In this document: piece after piece, positions 22,413 through 36,673 of the stretch
How positions within the stretch are numbered: position 1 is the stretch's first letter
Layout: each line of letters begins with the position of its first letter
Assembly (NCBI GenBank): GCA_946811185.2
Contig: OX328109.1
Coordinates: 46,397,412-46,461,411, forward strand
Source of the DNA: Hippopus hippopus
Lineage: Eukaryota > Mollusca > Bivalvia > Cardiida > Cardiidae
Direction: 5' to 3'
Length of the DNA: 64,000 nucleotides
Notes under the pieces: model-generated
Database searches by the model: none
What the model was told of the DNA's origin: nothing
Seen by the model: only the letters and a program-made list of their open reading frames with translations
Translations under genes and position numbers: made by a program

Positions 22413-24449
22413 TGTCACAAGTTGCTAAAACAGACTGAAAACTCTTTCAGTAACAACTGATTTCTATTGCATAAGTCAAACAAAGGGAACTAAATTTTTA
22501 ATTTTTTTTAATCTCTTTACACCATGACAAGAAATCCAGTTGTGTTGACTACCGTCTCATATCTGCCAGTTACATGCCCGCGAAAACATGAAAAATCAAC
22601 TTACGGCACATTCTATAGCAGACGACACCTGTTGCTTAAGTCAAATATAGGGATTTTTTTTTTTCCTTTTCTCTTGCTATGGCCATTGAATTGGTTACGA
22701 TGACTATCCCACTCATACGTGACCGTTACGTGCTGTGCATAAAATCATAAAATCAACCTGGACACTTTTGGAGGCAACTGATACATGTTGCACAAATCAA
22801 AGAAAGGTAAACCAAATTCGTTTTCATACCAGGGTCATGAAAAACATTGGACCAAATTTGGTGACCTCGTGAGTCATAAGTCGATTTTATGTTTAACCGC
22901 TGTGCAAAAACATTGATTCAGAAGCTGTTGCATAAACTTTTTCCAATAAGAAATCTTGTTCTTGTTTGAAGAATTTAGAAATAGGCCAATGAAATACAAT
23001 AAGATGTAAGAATGACTACTAATAAAAACCGGTAAAATAGATAAAATGGCAAAGTTGGAGATTCAACCTCTGACCATCAGGACCCAAAAGAGGTCTTGGT
23101 GCAGGGGTGAAACGCTCTTTGTGATTGAATAGGCTGAAATGACCCGAAGATTTAACATAGATATGCAGAGATTTCCCCCTCTTCCAATCAGCCAATCAAA
23201 TCTCAGGCCTCTCTTAAATTATCCAATCACAGAAGGTTTTAGAAAATCAAAATGGCGTCCAATCAGCCAATCAAATCTCATCCCTCTCTTCAAATTATCC
23301 AATCAGAAAAGCTTTGAGAAATTCAATATTGCGCCCAATCAGCCTATCAATTTGCAGACACACCCCCACAATCATCCAATCAGAAAGCTTTGAGCCATTT
23401 TAAAATGGCGCCCGAAAATATCGATAGAAAACAGTGAACAAATATCGGCATAAAAGTGGATTTTAAGTCTTCTTTGAAGGCTGTTATGCAGTCCTTGGCA
23501 AACTGCCAGGCATGCACCCTCCACACATGCCAGATTTCACTGAAAATGGGCGAACATTTAAGAAAACAGGGTGACAGAAGACCTTGTTTTGGTGCCTTCT
23601 AGCACGCACCTTGCAACAGTGACTTCCCCTGATCCCTTGATTCCTTGATTCGATTTGCTTTTCTAATTCAGGCCAACTGCCATACTGCACATTGATACTT
23701 TAAATATGCTAAGATAATCAATGTACAGTGTAGAAACCCCAGAAAATAAGAAAATAATGTCACAAGTGGCAAAAAAAAGACTGAAAACTCTTTCAGTAGC
23801 AACTGCTTCCTATTGCATCAATCAAACAAAGGGAACTAAATTTTAATTTTTTTTTTTTTTTAATCTCTTTATACCGTGACAAGGAATCCAGTTACGTCTA
23901 CTACCATCTCATATGTGCCAGTTACGCACCTGCAAAAACATGAAAAATCGACTTATGGCACATTCCATAGCAGACGACACCTGTTGCTTAAGTCAATATA
24001 GGGAACAATTTTTTTTCTCAATTTCTCTTACTAGGGCCATTGAATTGGCATTGATACTTTAAATATGCTAAGATGATCAATGTACAGTGTAGAAACCCCA
24101 GAAAATAGTGTCACAAGTGGCTAAAAAAGACTGAAAAAACTTTCAGTACCAACTGCTTCCTATTTCATAAATCAAACAAAGGGAACTAAATTTTAATTTT
24201 TTTTTAATCTCTTTATACCGTGACAAGAAATCCAGTTGCGTTGACTACCGTCTCATATGTGCCAGTTATGCACCCGCGAAAACATGAAAAATCAACTTAC
24301 GGCACATTCCATAGCAGACGACACCTGTTGCTTAAGTCAAATATAGGGATTTTTTCTTTCTTTTTCTCTTACTAGGGCCATTGAATTGGCATTGATACTT
24401 TGAATATGCTAAGATGATCAATGTACAGTGTAGAAATCTCAGAAAATAA
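22413..24449 (+). repeat. Monomer U12 (X1 front, alpha back)
   Basis: CCAAT cluster 23184-23410. Private change GTTGTGTTGAC in subrepeat C near 22540. Confidence 0.95.
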
Positions 24450-26487
24450 TGTCACAAGTTGCTAAAACAGACTGAAAACTCTTTCAGTAACAACTGATTT
24501 CTATTGCATAAGTCAAACAAAGGGAACTAAATTTTTAATTTTTTTTAATCTCTTTACACCATGACAAGAAATCCAGTTGCGTTGACTACCGTCTCATATC
24601 TGCCAGTTACATGCCCGCGAAAACATGAAAAATCAACTTACGGCACATTCTATAGCAGACGACACCTGTTGCTTAAGTCAAATATAGGGATTTTTTTTTT
24701 TCCTTTTCTCTTGCTATGGCCATTGAATTGGTTACGATGACTATCCCACTCATACGTGACCGTTACGTGCTGTGCATAAAATCATAAAATCAACCTGGAC
24801 ACTTTTGGAGGCAACTGATACATGTTGCACAAATCAAAGAAAGGTAAACCAAATTCGTTTTCATACCAGGGTCATGAAAAACATTGGACCAAATTTGGTG
24901 ACCTCGTGAGTCATAAGTCGATTTTATGTTTAACCGCTGTGCAAAAACATTGATTCAGAAGCTGTTGCATAAACTTTTTCCAATAAGAAATCTTGTTCTT
25001 GTTTGAAAAATTTAGAAATAGGCCAATGAAATACAATAAGATGTAAGAATGACTACTAATAAAAACCGGTAAAATAGATAAAATGGCAAAGTTGGAGATT
25101 CAACCTCTGACCATCAGGACCCAAAAGAGGTCTTGGTGCAGGGGTGAAACGCTCTTTGCGATTGAATAGGCTGAAATGACCCGAAGATTTAACATAGATA
25201 TGCAGAGATTTCCCCCTCTTCCAATCAGCCAATCAAATCTCAGGCCTCTCTTAAATTATCCAATCACAGAAGGTTTTAGAAAATCAAAATGGCGTCCAAT
25301 CAGCCAATCAAATCTCATCCCTCTCTTCAAATTATCCAATCAGAAAAGCTTTGAGAAATTCAATATTGCGCCCAATCAGCCTATCAAATTGCAGACACAC
25401 CCCCACAATCATCCAATCAGAAAGCTTTGAGCCATTTTAAAATGGCGCCCGAAAATATCGATAGAAAACAGTGAACAAATATCGGCATAAAAGTGGATTT
25501 TAAGTCTTCTTTGAAGGCTGTTATGCAGTCCTTGGCAAACTGCCAGGCATGCACCCTCCACACATGCCAGATTTCACTGAAAATGGGCGAACATTTAAGA
25601 AAACAGGGTGACAGAAGACCTTGTTTTGGTGCCTTCTAGCACGCACCTTGCAACAGTGACTTCCCCTGATCCCTTGATTCCTTGATTCGATTTGCTTTTC
25701 TAATTCAGGCCAACTGCCATACTGCACATTGATACTTTAAATATGCTAAGATAATCAATGTACAGTGTAGAAACCCCAGAAAATAAGAAAATAATGTCAC
25801 AAGTGGCAAAAAAAAGACTGAAAACTCTTTCAGTAGCAACTGCTTCCTATTGCATCAATCAAACAAAGGGAACTAAATTTTAATTTTTTTTTTTTTTTTA
25901 ATCTCTTTATACCGTGACAAGGAATCCAGTTACGTCTACTACCATCTCATATGTGCCAGTTACGCACCTGCAAAAACATGAAAAATCGACTTATGGCACA
26001 TTCCATAGCAGACGACACCTGTTGCTTAAGTCAATATAGGGAACAATTTTTTTTCTCAATTTCTCTTACTAGGGCCATTGAATTGGCATTGATACTTTAA
26101 ATATGCTAAGATGATCAATGTACAGTGTAGAAACCCCAGAAAATAGTGTCACAAGTGGCTAAAAAAGACTGAAAAAACTTTCAGTACCAACTGCTTCCTA
26201 TTTCATAAATCAAACAAAGGGAACTAAATTTTAATTTTTTTTTAATCTCTTTATACCGTGACAAGAAATCCAGTTGCGTTGACTACCGTCTCATATGTGC
26301 CAGTTATGCACCCGCGAAAACATGAAAAATCAACTTACGGCACATTCCATAGCAGACGACACCTGTTGCTTAAGTCAAATATAGGGATTTTTTCTTTCTT
26401 TTTCTCTTACTAGGGCCATTGAATTGGCATTGATACTTTGAATATGCTAAGATGATCAATGTACAGTGTAGAAATCTCAGAAAATAA
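24450..26487 (+). repeat. Monomer U13 (X3 front, alpha back)
   Basis: CCAAT cluster 25221-25447. X3 normally precedes a beta back and a Y unit. Here it is followed by alpha and X4, so the Y member is missing from this trimer. Confidence 0.95.
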
Positions 26488-28524
26488 TGTCACAAGTTGC
26501 TAAAACAGACTGAAAACTCTTTCAGTAACAACTGATTTCTATTGCATAAGTCAAACAAAGGGAACTAAATTTTTAATTTTTTTTAATCTCTTTACACCAT
26601 GACAAGAAATCCAGTTGCGTTGACTACCGTCTCATATCTGCCAGTTACATGCCCGCGAAAACATGAAAAATCAACTTACGGCACATTCTATAGCAGACGA
26701 CACCTGTTGCTTAAGTCAAATATAGGGATTTTTTTTTTTCGTTTTCTCTTGCTATGGCCATTGAATTGGTTACGATGACTATCCCACTCATACGTGACCG
26801 TTACGTGCTGTGCATAAAATCATAAAATCAACCTGGACACTTTTGGAGGCAACTGATACATGTTGCACAAATCAAAGAAAGGTAAACCAAATTCGTTTTC
26901 ATACCAGGGTCATGAAAAACATTGGACCAAATTTGGTGACCTCGTGAGTCATAAGTCGATTTTATGTTTAACCGCTGTGCAAAAACATTGATTCAGAAGC
27001 TGTTGCATAAACTTTTTCCAATAAGAAATCTTGTTCTTGTTTGAAAAATTTAGAAATAGGCCAATGAAATACAATAAGATGTAAGAATGACTACTAATAA
27101 AAACCGGTAAAATAGATAAAATGGCAAAGTTGGAGATTCAACCTCTGACCATCAGGACCCAAAAGAGGTCTTGGTGCAGGGGTGAAACGCTCTTTGCGAT
27201 TGAATAGGCTGAAATGACCCGAAGATTTAACATAGATATGCAGAGATTTCCCCCTCTTCCAATCAGCCAATCAAATCTCAGGCCTCTCTTAAATTATCCA
27301 ATCACAGAAGGTTTTAGAAAATCAAAATGGCGTCCAATCAGCCAATCAAATCTCATCCCTCTCTTCAAATTATCCAATCAGAAAAGCTTTGAGAAATTCA
27401 ATATTGCGCCCAATCAGCCTATCAAATTGCAGACACACCCCCACAATCATCCAATCAGAAAGCTTTGAGCCATTTTAAAATGGCGCCCGAAAATATCGAT
27501 AGAAAACAGTGAACAAATATCGGCATAAAAGTGGATTTTAAGTCTTCTTTGAAGGCTGTTATGCAGTCCTTGGCAAACTGCCAGGCATGCACCCTCCACA
27601 CATGCCAGATTTCACTGAAAATGGGCGAACATTTAAGAAAACAGGGTGACAGAAGACCTTGTTTTGGTGCCTTCTAGCACGCACCTTGCAACAGTGACTT
27701 CCCCTGATCCCTTGATTCCTTGATTCGATTTGCTTTTCTAATTCAGGCCAACTGCCATACTGCACATTGATACTTTAAATATGCTAAGATAATCAATGTA
27801 CAGTGTAGAAACCCCAGAAAATAAGAAAATAATGTCACAAGTGGCAAAAAAAAGACTGAAAACTCTTTCAGTAGCAACTGCTTCCTATTGCATCAATCAA
27901 ACAAAGGGAACTAAATTTTAATTTTTTTTTTTTTTTAATCTCTTTATACCGTGACAAGGAATCCAGTTACGTCTACTACCATCTCATATGTGCCAGTTAC
28001 GCACCTGCAAAAACATGAAAAATCGACTTATGGCACATTCCATAGCAGACGACACCTGTTGCTTAAGTCAATATAGGGAACAATTTTTTTTCTCAATTTC
28101 TCTTACTAGGGCCATTGAATTGGCATTGATACTTTAAATATGCTAAGATGATCAATGTACAGTGTAGAAACCCCAGAAAATAGTGTCACAAGTGGCTAAA
28201 AAAGACTGAAAAAACTTTCAGTACCAACTGCTTCCTATTTCATAAATCAAACAAAGGGAACTAAATTTTAATTTTTTTTTAATCTCTTTATACCGTGACA
28301 AGAAATCCAGTTGCGTTGACTACCGTCTCATATGTGCCAGTTATGCACCCGCGAAAACATGAAAAATCAACTTACGGCACATTCCATAGCAGACGACACC
28401 TGTTGCTTAAGTCAAATATAGGGATTTTTTCTTTCTTTTTCTCTTACTAGGGCCATTGAATTGGCATTGATACTTTGAATATGCTAAGATGATCAATGTA
28501 CAGTGTAGAAATCTCAGAAAATAA
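26488..28524 (+). repeat. Monomer U14 (X4 front, alpha back)
   Basis: CCAAT cluster 27259-27485. TTTCGTTTTC marks X4. Confidence 0.95.
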
Positions 28525-30561
28525 TGTCACAAGTTGCTAAAACAGACTGAAAACTCTTTCAGTAACAACTGATTTCTATTGCATAAGTCAAACAAAGGGA
28601 ACTAAATTTTTAATTTTTTTTAATCTCTTTACACCATGACAAGAAATCCAGTTGCGTTGACTACCGTCTCATATCTGCCAGTTACATGCCCGCGAAAACA
28701 TGAAAAATCAACTTACGGCACATTCTATAGCAGACGACACCTGTTGCTTAAGTCAAATATAGGGATTTTTTTTTTTCCTTTTCTCTTGCTATGGCCATTG
28801 AATTGGTTACGATGACTATCCCACTCATACGTGACCGTTACGTGCTGTGCATAAAATCATAAAATCAACCTGGACACTTTTGGAGGCAACTGATACATGT
28901 TGCACAAATCAAAGAAAGGTAAACCAAATTCGTTTTCATACCAGGGTCATGAAAAACATTGGACCAAATTTGGTGACCTCGTGAGTCATAAGTCGATTTT
29001 ATGTTTAACCGCTGTGCAAAAACATTGATTCAGAAGCTGTTGCATAAACTTTTTCCAATAAGAAATCTTGTTCTTGTTTGAAGAATTTAGAAATAGGCCA
29101 ATGAAATACAATAAGATGTAAGAATGACTACTAATAAAAACCGGTAAAATAGATAAAATGGCAAAGTTGGAGATTCAACCTCTGACCATCAGGACCCAAA
29201 AGAGGTCTTGGTGCAGGGGTGAAACGCTCTTTGTGATTGAATAGGCTGAAATGACCCGAAGATTTAACATAGATATGCAGAGATTTCCCCCTCTTCCAAT
29301 CAGCCAATCAAATCTCAGGCCTCTCTTAAATTATCCAATCACAGAAGGTTTTAGAAAATCAAAATGGCGTCGAATCAGCCAATCAAATCTCATCCCTCTC
29401 TTCAAATTATCCAATCAGAAAAGCTTTGAGAAATTCAATATTGCGCCCAATCAGCCTATCAATTTGCAGACACACCCCCACAATCATCCAATCAGAAAGC
29501 TTTGAGCCATTTTAAAATGGCGCCCGAAAATATCGATAGAAAACAGTGAACAAATATCGGCATAAAAGTGGATTTTAAGTCTTCTTTGAAGGCTGTTATG
29601 CAGTCCTTGGCAAACTGCCAGGCATGCACCCTCCACACATGCCAGATTTCACTGAAAATGGGCGAACATTTAAGAAAACAGGGTGACAGAAGACCTTGTT
29701 TTGGTGCCTTCTAGCACGCACCTTGCAACAGTGACTTCCCCTGATCCCTTGATTCCTTGATTCGATTTGCTTTTCTAATTCAGGCCAACTGCCATACTGC
29801 ACATTGATACTTTAAATATGCTAAGATAATCAATGTACAGTGTAGAAACCCCAGAAAATAAGAAAATAATGTCACAAGTGGCAAAAAAAAGACTGAAAAC
29901 TCTTTCAGTAGCAACTGCTTCCTATTGCATCAATCAAACAAAGGGAACTAAATTTTAATTTTTTTTTTTTTTTAATCTCTTTATACCGTGACAAGGAATC
30001 CAGTTACGTCTACTACCATCTCATATGTGCCAGTTACGCACCTGCAAAAACATGAAAAATCGACTTATGGCACATTCCATAGCAGACGACACCTGTTGCT
30101 TAAGTCAATATAGGGAACAATTTTTTTTCTCAATTTCTCTTACTAGGGCCATTGAATTGGCATTGATACTTTAAATATGCTAAGATGATCAATGTACAGT
30201 GTAGAAACCCCAGAAAATAGTGTCACAAGTGGCTAAAAAAGACTGAAAAAACTTTCAGTACCAACTGCTTCCTATTTCATAAATCAAACAAAGGGAACTA
30301 AATTTTAATTTTTTTTTAATCTCTTTATACCGTGACAAGAAATCCAGTTGCGTTGACTACCGTCTCATATGTGCCAGTTATGCACCCGCGAAAACATGAA
30401 AAATCAACTTACGGCACATTCCATAGCAGACGACACCTGTTGCTTAAGTCAAATATAGGGATTTTTTCTTTCTTTTTCTCTTACTAGGGCCATTGAATTG
30501 GCATTGATACTTTGAATATGCTAAGATGATCAATGTACAGTGTAGAAATCTCAGAAAATAA
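28525..30561 (+). repeat. Monomer U15 (X1 front, alpha back)
   Basis: CCAAT cluster 29296-29522. The first box of the second repeat is mutated to CGAAT, leaving seven intact boxes. Confidence 0.95.
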
Positions 30562-32598
30562 TGTCACAAGTTGCTAAAACAGACTGAAAACTCTTTCAGT
30601 AACAACTGATTTCTATTGCATAAGTCAAACAAAGGGAACTAAATTTTTAATTTTTTTTAATCTCTTTACACCATGACAAGAAATCCAGTTGCGTTGACTA
30701 CCGTCTCATATCTGCCAGTTACATGCCCGCGAAAACATGAAAAATCAACTTACGGCACATTCTATAGCAGACGACACCTGTTGCTTAAGTCAAATATAGG
30801 GATTTTTTTTTTTCCTTTTCTCTTGCTATGGCCATTGAATTGGTTACGATGACTATCCCACTCATACGTGACCGTTACGTGCTGTGCATAAAATCATAAA
30901 ATCAACCTGGACACTTTTGGAGGCAACTGATACATGTTGCACAAATCAAAGAAAGGTAAACCAAATTCGTTTTCATACCAGGGTCATGAAAAACATTGGA
31001 CCAAATTTGGTGACCTCGTGAGTCATAAGTCGATTTTATGTTTAACCGCTGTGCAAAAACATTGATTCAGAAGCTGTTGCATAAACTTTTTCCAATAAGA
31101 AATCTTGTTCTTGTTTGAAAAATTTAGAAATAGGCCAATGAAATACAATAAGATGTAAGAATGACTACTAATAAAAACCGGTAAAATAGATAAAATGGCA
31201 AAGTTGGAGATTCAACCTCTGACCATCAGGACCCAAAAGAGGTCTTGGTGCAGGGGTGAAACGCTCTTTGCGATTGAATAGGCTGAAATGACCCGAAGAT
31301 TTAACATAGATATGCAGAGATTTCCCCCTCTTCCAATCAGCCAATCAAATCTCAGGCCTCTCTTAAATTATCCAATCACAGAAGGTTTTAGAAAATCAAA
31401 ATGGCGTCCAATCAGCCAATCAAATCTCATCCCTCTCTTCAAATTATCCAATCAGAAAAGCTTTGAGAAATTCAATATTGCGCCCAATCAGCCTATCAAA
31501 TTGCAGACACACCCCCACAATCATCCAATCAGAAAGCTTTGAGCCATTTTAAAATGGCGCCCGAAAATATCGATAGAAAACAGTGAACAAATATCGGCAT
31601 AAAAGTGGATTTTAAGTCTTCTTTGAAGGCTGTTATGCAGTCCTTGGCAAACTGCCAGGCATGCACCCTCCACACATGCCAGATTTCACTGAAAATGGGC
31701 GAACATTTAAGAAAACAGGGTGACAGAAGACCTTGTTTTGGTGCCTTCTAGCACGCACCTTGCAACAGTGACTTCCCCTGATCCCTTGATTCCTTGATTC
31801 GATTTGCTTTTCTAATTCAGGCCAACTGCCATACTGCACATTGATACTTTAAATATGCTAAGATAATCAATGTACAGTGTAGAAACCCCAGAAAATAAGA
31901 AAATAATGTCACAAGTGGCAAAAAAAAGACTGAAAACTCTTTCAGTAGCAACTGCTTCCTATTGCATCAATCAAACAAAGGGAACTAAATTTTAATTTTT
32001 TTTTTTTTTAATCTCTTTATACCGTGACAAGGAATCCAGTTACGTCTACTACCATCTCATATGTGCCAGTTACGCACCCGCGAAAACATGAAAAATCGAC
32101 TTAATGGCACATTCCATAGCAGACGACACCTGTTGCTTAAGTCAATATAGGGAACAATTTTTTTTCTCAATTTCTCTTACTAGGGCCATTGAATTGGCAT
32201 TGATACTTTAAATATGCTAAGATGATCAATGTACAGTGTAGAAACCCCAGAAAATAGTGTCACAAGTGGCTAAAAAAGACTGAAAAAACTTTCAGTAGCA
32301 ATTGCTTCCTATTTCATAAATCAAACAAAGGGAACTAAATTTTAATTTTTTTTTTAATCTCTTTATACCGTGACAAGAAATCCAGTTGCGTTGACTACCG
32401 TCTCATATGTGCCAGTTATCCACCCGCAAAAACATGAAAAATCAACATACGGCACATTCCATAGCAGATGACACCTGTTGCTTAAGTCAAATATAGGGTT
32501 TTTTTTGTCTTTTTCTCTTACTAGGGCCATTGAATTGGCATTGATACTTTGAATATGCTAAGATGATCAATGTACAGTGTAGAAATCTCAGAAAATAA
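30562..32598 (+). repeat. Monomer U16 (X3 front, beta back)
   Basis: CCAAT cluster 31333-31559. Private CAGTAGCAATTGC in subrepeat B. Start of five consecutive X-Y dimers. Confidence 0.95.
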
Positions 32599-34636
32599 TG
32601 TCACAAGTTGCTAAAACAGACTGAAAACTCTTTCAGTAACAACTGATTTCTATTGCATAAGTCAAACAAAGGGAACTAAATTTTTAATTTTTTTTAATCT
32701 CTTTACACCATGACAAGAAATCCAGTTGCGTTGACTACCATCTCATATCTGCCAGTTACATGCCCGCGAAAACATGAAAAATCAACTTACGGCACATTCT
32801 ATAGCAGACGACACCTGTTGCTTAAGTCAAATATAGGGAATTTTTTTTTTCCTTTTCTCTTGCTATGGTCATTGAATTGGTTACGATGACTATCCCACTC
32901 ATACGTGACCGTTACGTGCTGTGCATAAAATCATAAAATCAACCTGGACACTTTTGGAGGCAACTGATACATGTTGCACAAATCAAAGAAAGGTAAACCA
33001 AATTCGTTTTCATACCAGGGTCATGAAAAACATTGGACCAAATTTGGTGACCGCGTGAGTCATAAGTCGATTTTATGTTTAACCGCTGTGCAAAAACATT
33101 GATTCAGAAGCTGTTGCATAAACTTTTTCCAATAAGAAATCTTGTTCTTGTTTGAAGAATTTAGAAATAGGCCAATGAAATACAATAAGATGTAAGAATG
33201 ACTACTAATAAAAACCGGTAAAATAGATAAAATGACAAAGTTGGAGATTGAACCTCTGACCATCAGGACCCAAAAGAGGTCTTGGTGCAGGGGTGAAACG
33301 CTCTTTGCGATTGAATAGGCTGAAATGACCCGAAGATTTAACATAGATATGCAGAGATTTCCCCCTCTTCCAATCAGCCAATCAAATTGCAGGCCTCTCT
33401 TAAATTATCCAATCACAGAAGGTTTTAGAAAATCAAAATGGCGTCCAATCAGCCAATCAAATCTCATCCCTCTCTTCAAATTATCCAATCAGAAAAGCTT
33501 TGAGAAATTCAATATTGCGCCCAATCAGCCAATCAAATTGCAGACACACCCCCACAATCATCCAATCAGAAAGCTTTGAGCCATTTAAAAATGGCGCCCG
33601 AAAATGTCTATAGAAAACAGTGAACAAATATCGGCATAAAAGTGGATTTTAAGTCTTCTTTGAAGGCTGTTATGCAGTCCTTGGCAAACTGCCAGGCATG
33701 CACCCTCCACACATGCCAGATTTCACTGAAAATGGGCGAACATTTAAGAAAACAGGGTGACAGAAGACCTTGTTTTGGTGCCTTCTAGCACGCACCTTGC
33801 AACAGTGACTTCCCCTGATCCCTTGATTCCTTGATTCGATTTGCTTTTCTAATTCAGGCCAACTGCCATACTGCACATTGATACTTTAAATATGCTAAGA
33901 TAATCAATGTACAGTGTAGAAACCCCAGAAAATAAGAAAATAATGTCACAAGTGGCAAAAAAAAGACTGAAAACTCTTTCAGTAGCAACTGCTTCCTATT
34001 GCATCAATCAAACAAAGGGAACTAAATTTTAATTTTTTTTTTTTTTTTAATCTCTTTATACCGTGACAAGGAATCCAGTTACGTCTACTACCATCTCATA
34101 TGTGCCAGTTACGCACCTGCAAAAACATGAAAAATCGACTTATGGCACATTCCATAGCAGACGACACCTGTTGCTTAAGTCAATATAGGGAACAATTTTT
34201 TTTCTCAATTTCTCTTACTAGGGCCATTGAATTGGCATTGATACTTTAAATATGCTAAGATGATCAATGTACAGTGTAGAAACCCCAGAAAATAGTGTCA
34301 CAAGTGGCTAAAAAAGACTGAAAAAACTTTCAGTACCAACTGCTTCCTATTTCATAAATCAAACAAAGGGAACTAAATTTTAATTTTTTTTTAATCTCTT
34401 TATACCGTGACAAGAAATCCAGTTGCGTTGACTACCGTCTCATATGTGCCAGTTATGCACCCGCGAAAACATGAAAAATCAACTTACGGCACATTCCATA
34501 GCAGACGACACCTGTTGCTTAAGTCAAATATAGGGATTTTTTCTTTCTTTTTCTCTTACTAGGGCCATTGAATTGGCATTGATACTTTGAATATGCTAAG
34601 ATGATCAATGTACAGTGTAGAAATCTCAGAAAATAA
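32599..34636 (+). repeat. Monomer U17 (Y front, alpha back)
   Basis: CCAAT cluster 33370-33596, nine boxes. Confidence 0.95.
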
Positions 34637-36673
34637 TGTCACAAGTTGCTAAAACAGACTGAAAACTCTTTCAGTAACAACTGATTTCTATTGCATAAGT
34701 CAAACAAAGGGAACTAAATTTTTAATTTTTTTTAATCTCTTTACACCATGACAAGAAATCCAGTTGCGTTGACTACCGTCTCATATCTGCCAGTTACATG
34801 CCCGCGAAAACATGAAAAATCAACTTACGGCACATTCTATAGCAGACGACACCTGTTGCTTAAGTCAAATATAGGGATTTTTTTTTTTCGTTTTCTCTTG
34901 CTATGGCCATTGAATTGGTTACGATGACTATCCCACTCATACGTGACCGTTACGTGCTGTGCATAAAATCATAAAATCAACCTGGACACTTTTGGAGGCA
35001 ACTGATACATGTTGCACAAATCAAAGAAAGGTAAACCAAATTCGTTTTCATACCAGGGTCATGAAAAACATTGGACCAAATTTGGTGACCTCGTGAGTCA
35101 TAAGTCGATTTTATGTTTAACCGCTGTGCAAAAACATTGATTCAGAAGCTGTTGCATAAACTTTTTCCAATAAGAAATCTTGTTCTTGTTTGAAAAATTT
35201 AGAAATAGGCCAATGAAATACAATAAGATGTAAGAATGACTACTAATAAAAACCGGTAAAATAGATAAAATGGCAAAGTTGGAGATTCAACCTCTGACCA
35301 TCAGGACCCAAAAGAGGTCTTGGTGCAGGGGTGAAACGCTCTTTGCGATTGAATAGGCTGAAATGACCCGAAGATTTAACATAGATATGCAGAGATTTCC
35401 CCCTCTTCCAATCAGCCAATCAAATCTCAGGCCTCTCTTAAATTATCCAATCACAGAAGGTTTTAGAAAATCAAAATGGCGTCCAATCAGCCAATCAAAT
35501 CTCATCCCTCTCTTCAAATTATCCAATCAGAAAAGCTTTGAGAAATTCAATATTGCGCCCAATCAGCCTATCAAATTGCAGACACACCCCCACAATCATC
35601 CAATCAGAAAGCTTTGAGCCATTTTAAAATGGCGCCCGAAAATATCGATAGAAAACAGTGAACAAATATCGGCATAAAAGTGGATTTTAAGTCTTCTTTG
35701 AAGGCTGTTATGCAGTCCTTGGCAAACTGCCAGGCATGCACCCTCCACACATGCCAGATTTCACTGAAAATGGGCGAACATTTAAGAAAACAGGGTGACA
35801 GAAGACCTTGTTTTGGTGCCTTCTAGCACGCACCTTGCAACAGTGACTTCCCCTGATCCCTTGATTCCTTGATTCGATTTGCTTTTCTAATTCAGGCCAA
35901 CTGCCATACTGCACATTGATACTTTAAATATGCTAAGATAATCAATGTACAGTGTAGAAACCCCAGAAAATAAGAAAATAATGTCACAAGTGGCAAAAAA
36001 AAGACTGAAAACTCTTTCAGTAGCAACTGCTTCCTATTGCATCAATCAAACAAAGGGAACTAAATTTTAATTTTTTTTTTTTTTAATCTCTTTATACCGT
36101 GACAAGGAATCCAGTTACGTCTACTACCATCTCATATGTGCCAGTTACGCACCCGCGAAAACATGAAAAATCGACTTAATGGCACATTCCATAGCAGACG
36201 ACACCTGTTGCTTAAGTCAATATAGGGAACAATTTTTTTTCTCAATTTCTCTTACTAGGGCCATTGAATTGGCATTGATACTTTAAATATGCTAAGATGA
36301 TCAATGTACAGTGTAGAAACCCCAGAAAATAGTGTCACAAGTGGCTAAAAAAGACTGAAAAAACTTTCAGTAGCAACTGCTTCCTATTTCATAAATCAAA
36401 CAAAGGGAACTAAATTTTAATTTTTTTTTTAATCTCTTTATACCGTGACAAGAAATCCAGTTGCGTTGACTACCGTCTCATATGTGCCAGTTATCCACCC
36501 GCAAAAACATGAAAAATCAACATACGGCACATTCCATAGCAGATGACACCTGTTGCTTAAGTCAAATATAGGGTTTTTTTTGTCTTTTTCTCTTACTAGG
36601 GCCATTGAATTGGCATTGATACTTTGAATATGCTAAGATGATCAATGTACAGTGTAGAAATCTCAGAAAATAA
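34637..36673 (+). repeat. Monomer U18 (X4 front, beta back)
   Basis: CCAAT cluster 35408-35634. Confidence 0.95.

Larger units (their letters stand above)
16301..34636 (+). repeat. Three-unit pattern X1-X3-third (~6.1 kb), three times
   Basis: U9-U11 are X1-X3-Y, U12-U14 are X1-X3-X4, and U15-U17 are X1-X3-Y. X1 is recognised by CTTTGTGATTG and CTATCAATTTG at three-unit intervals. Confidence 0.65.
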
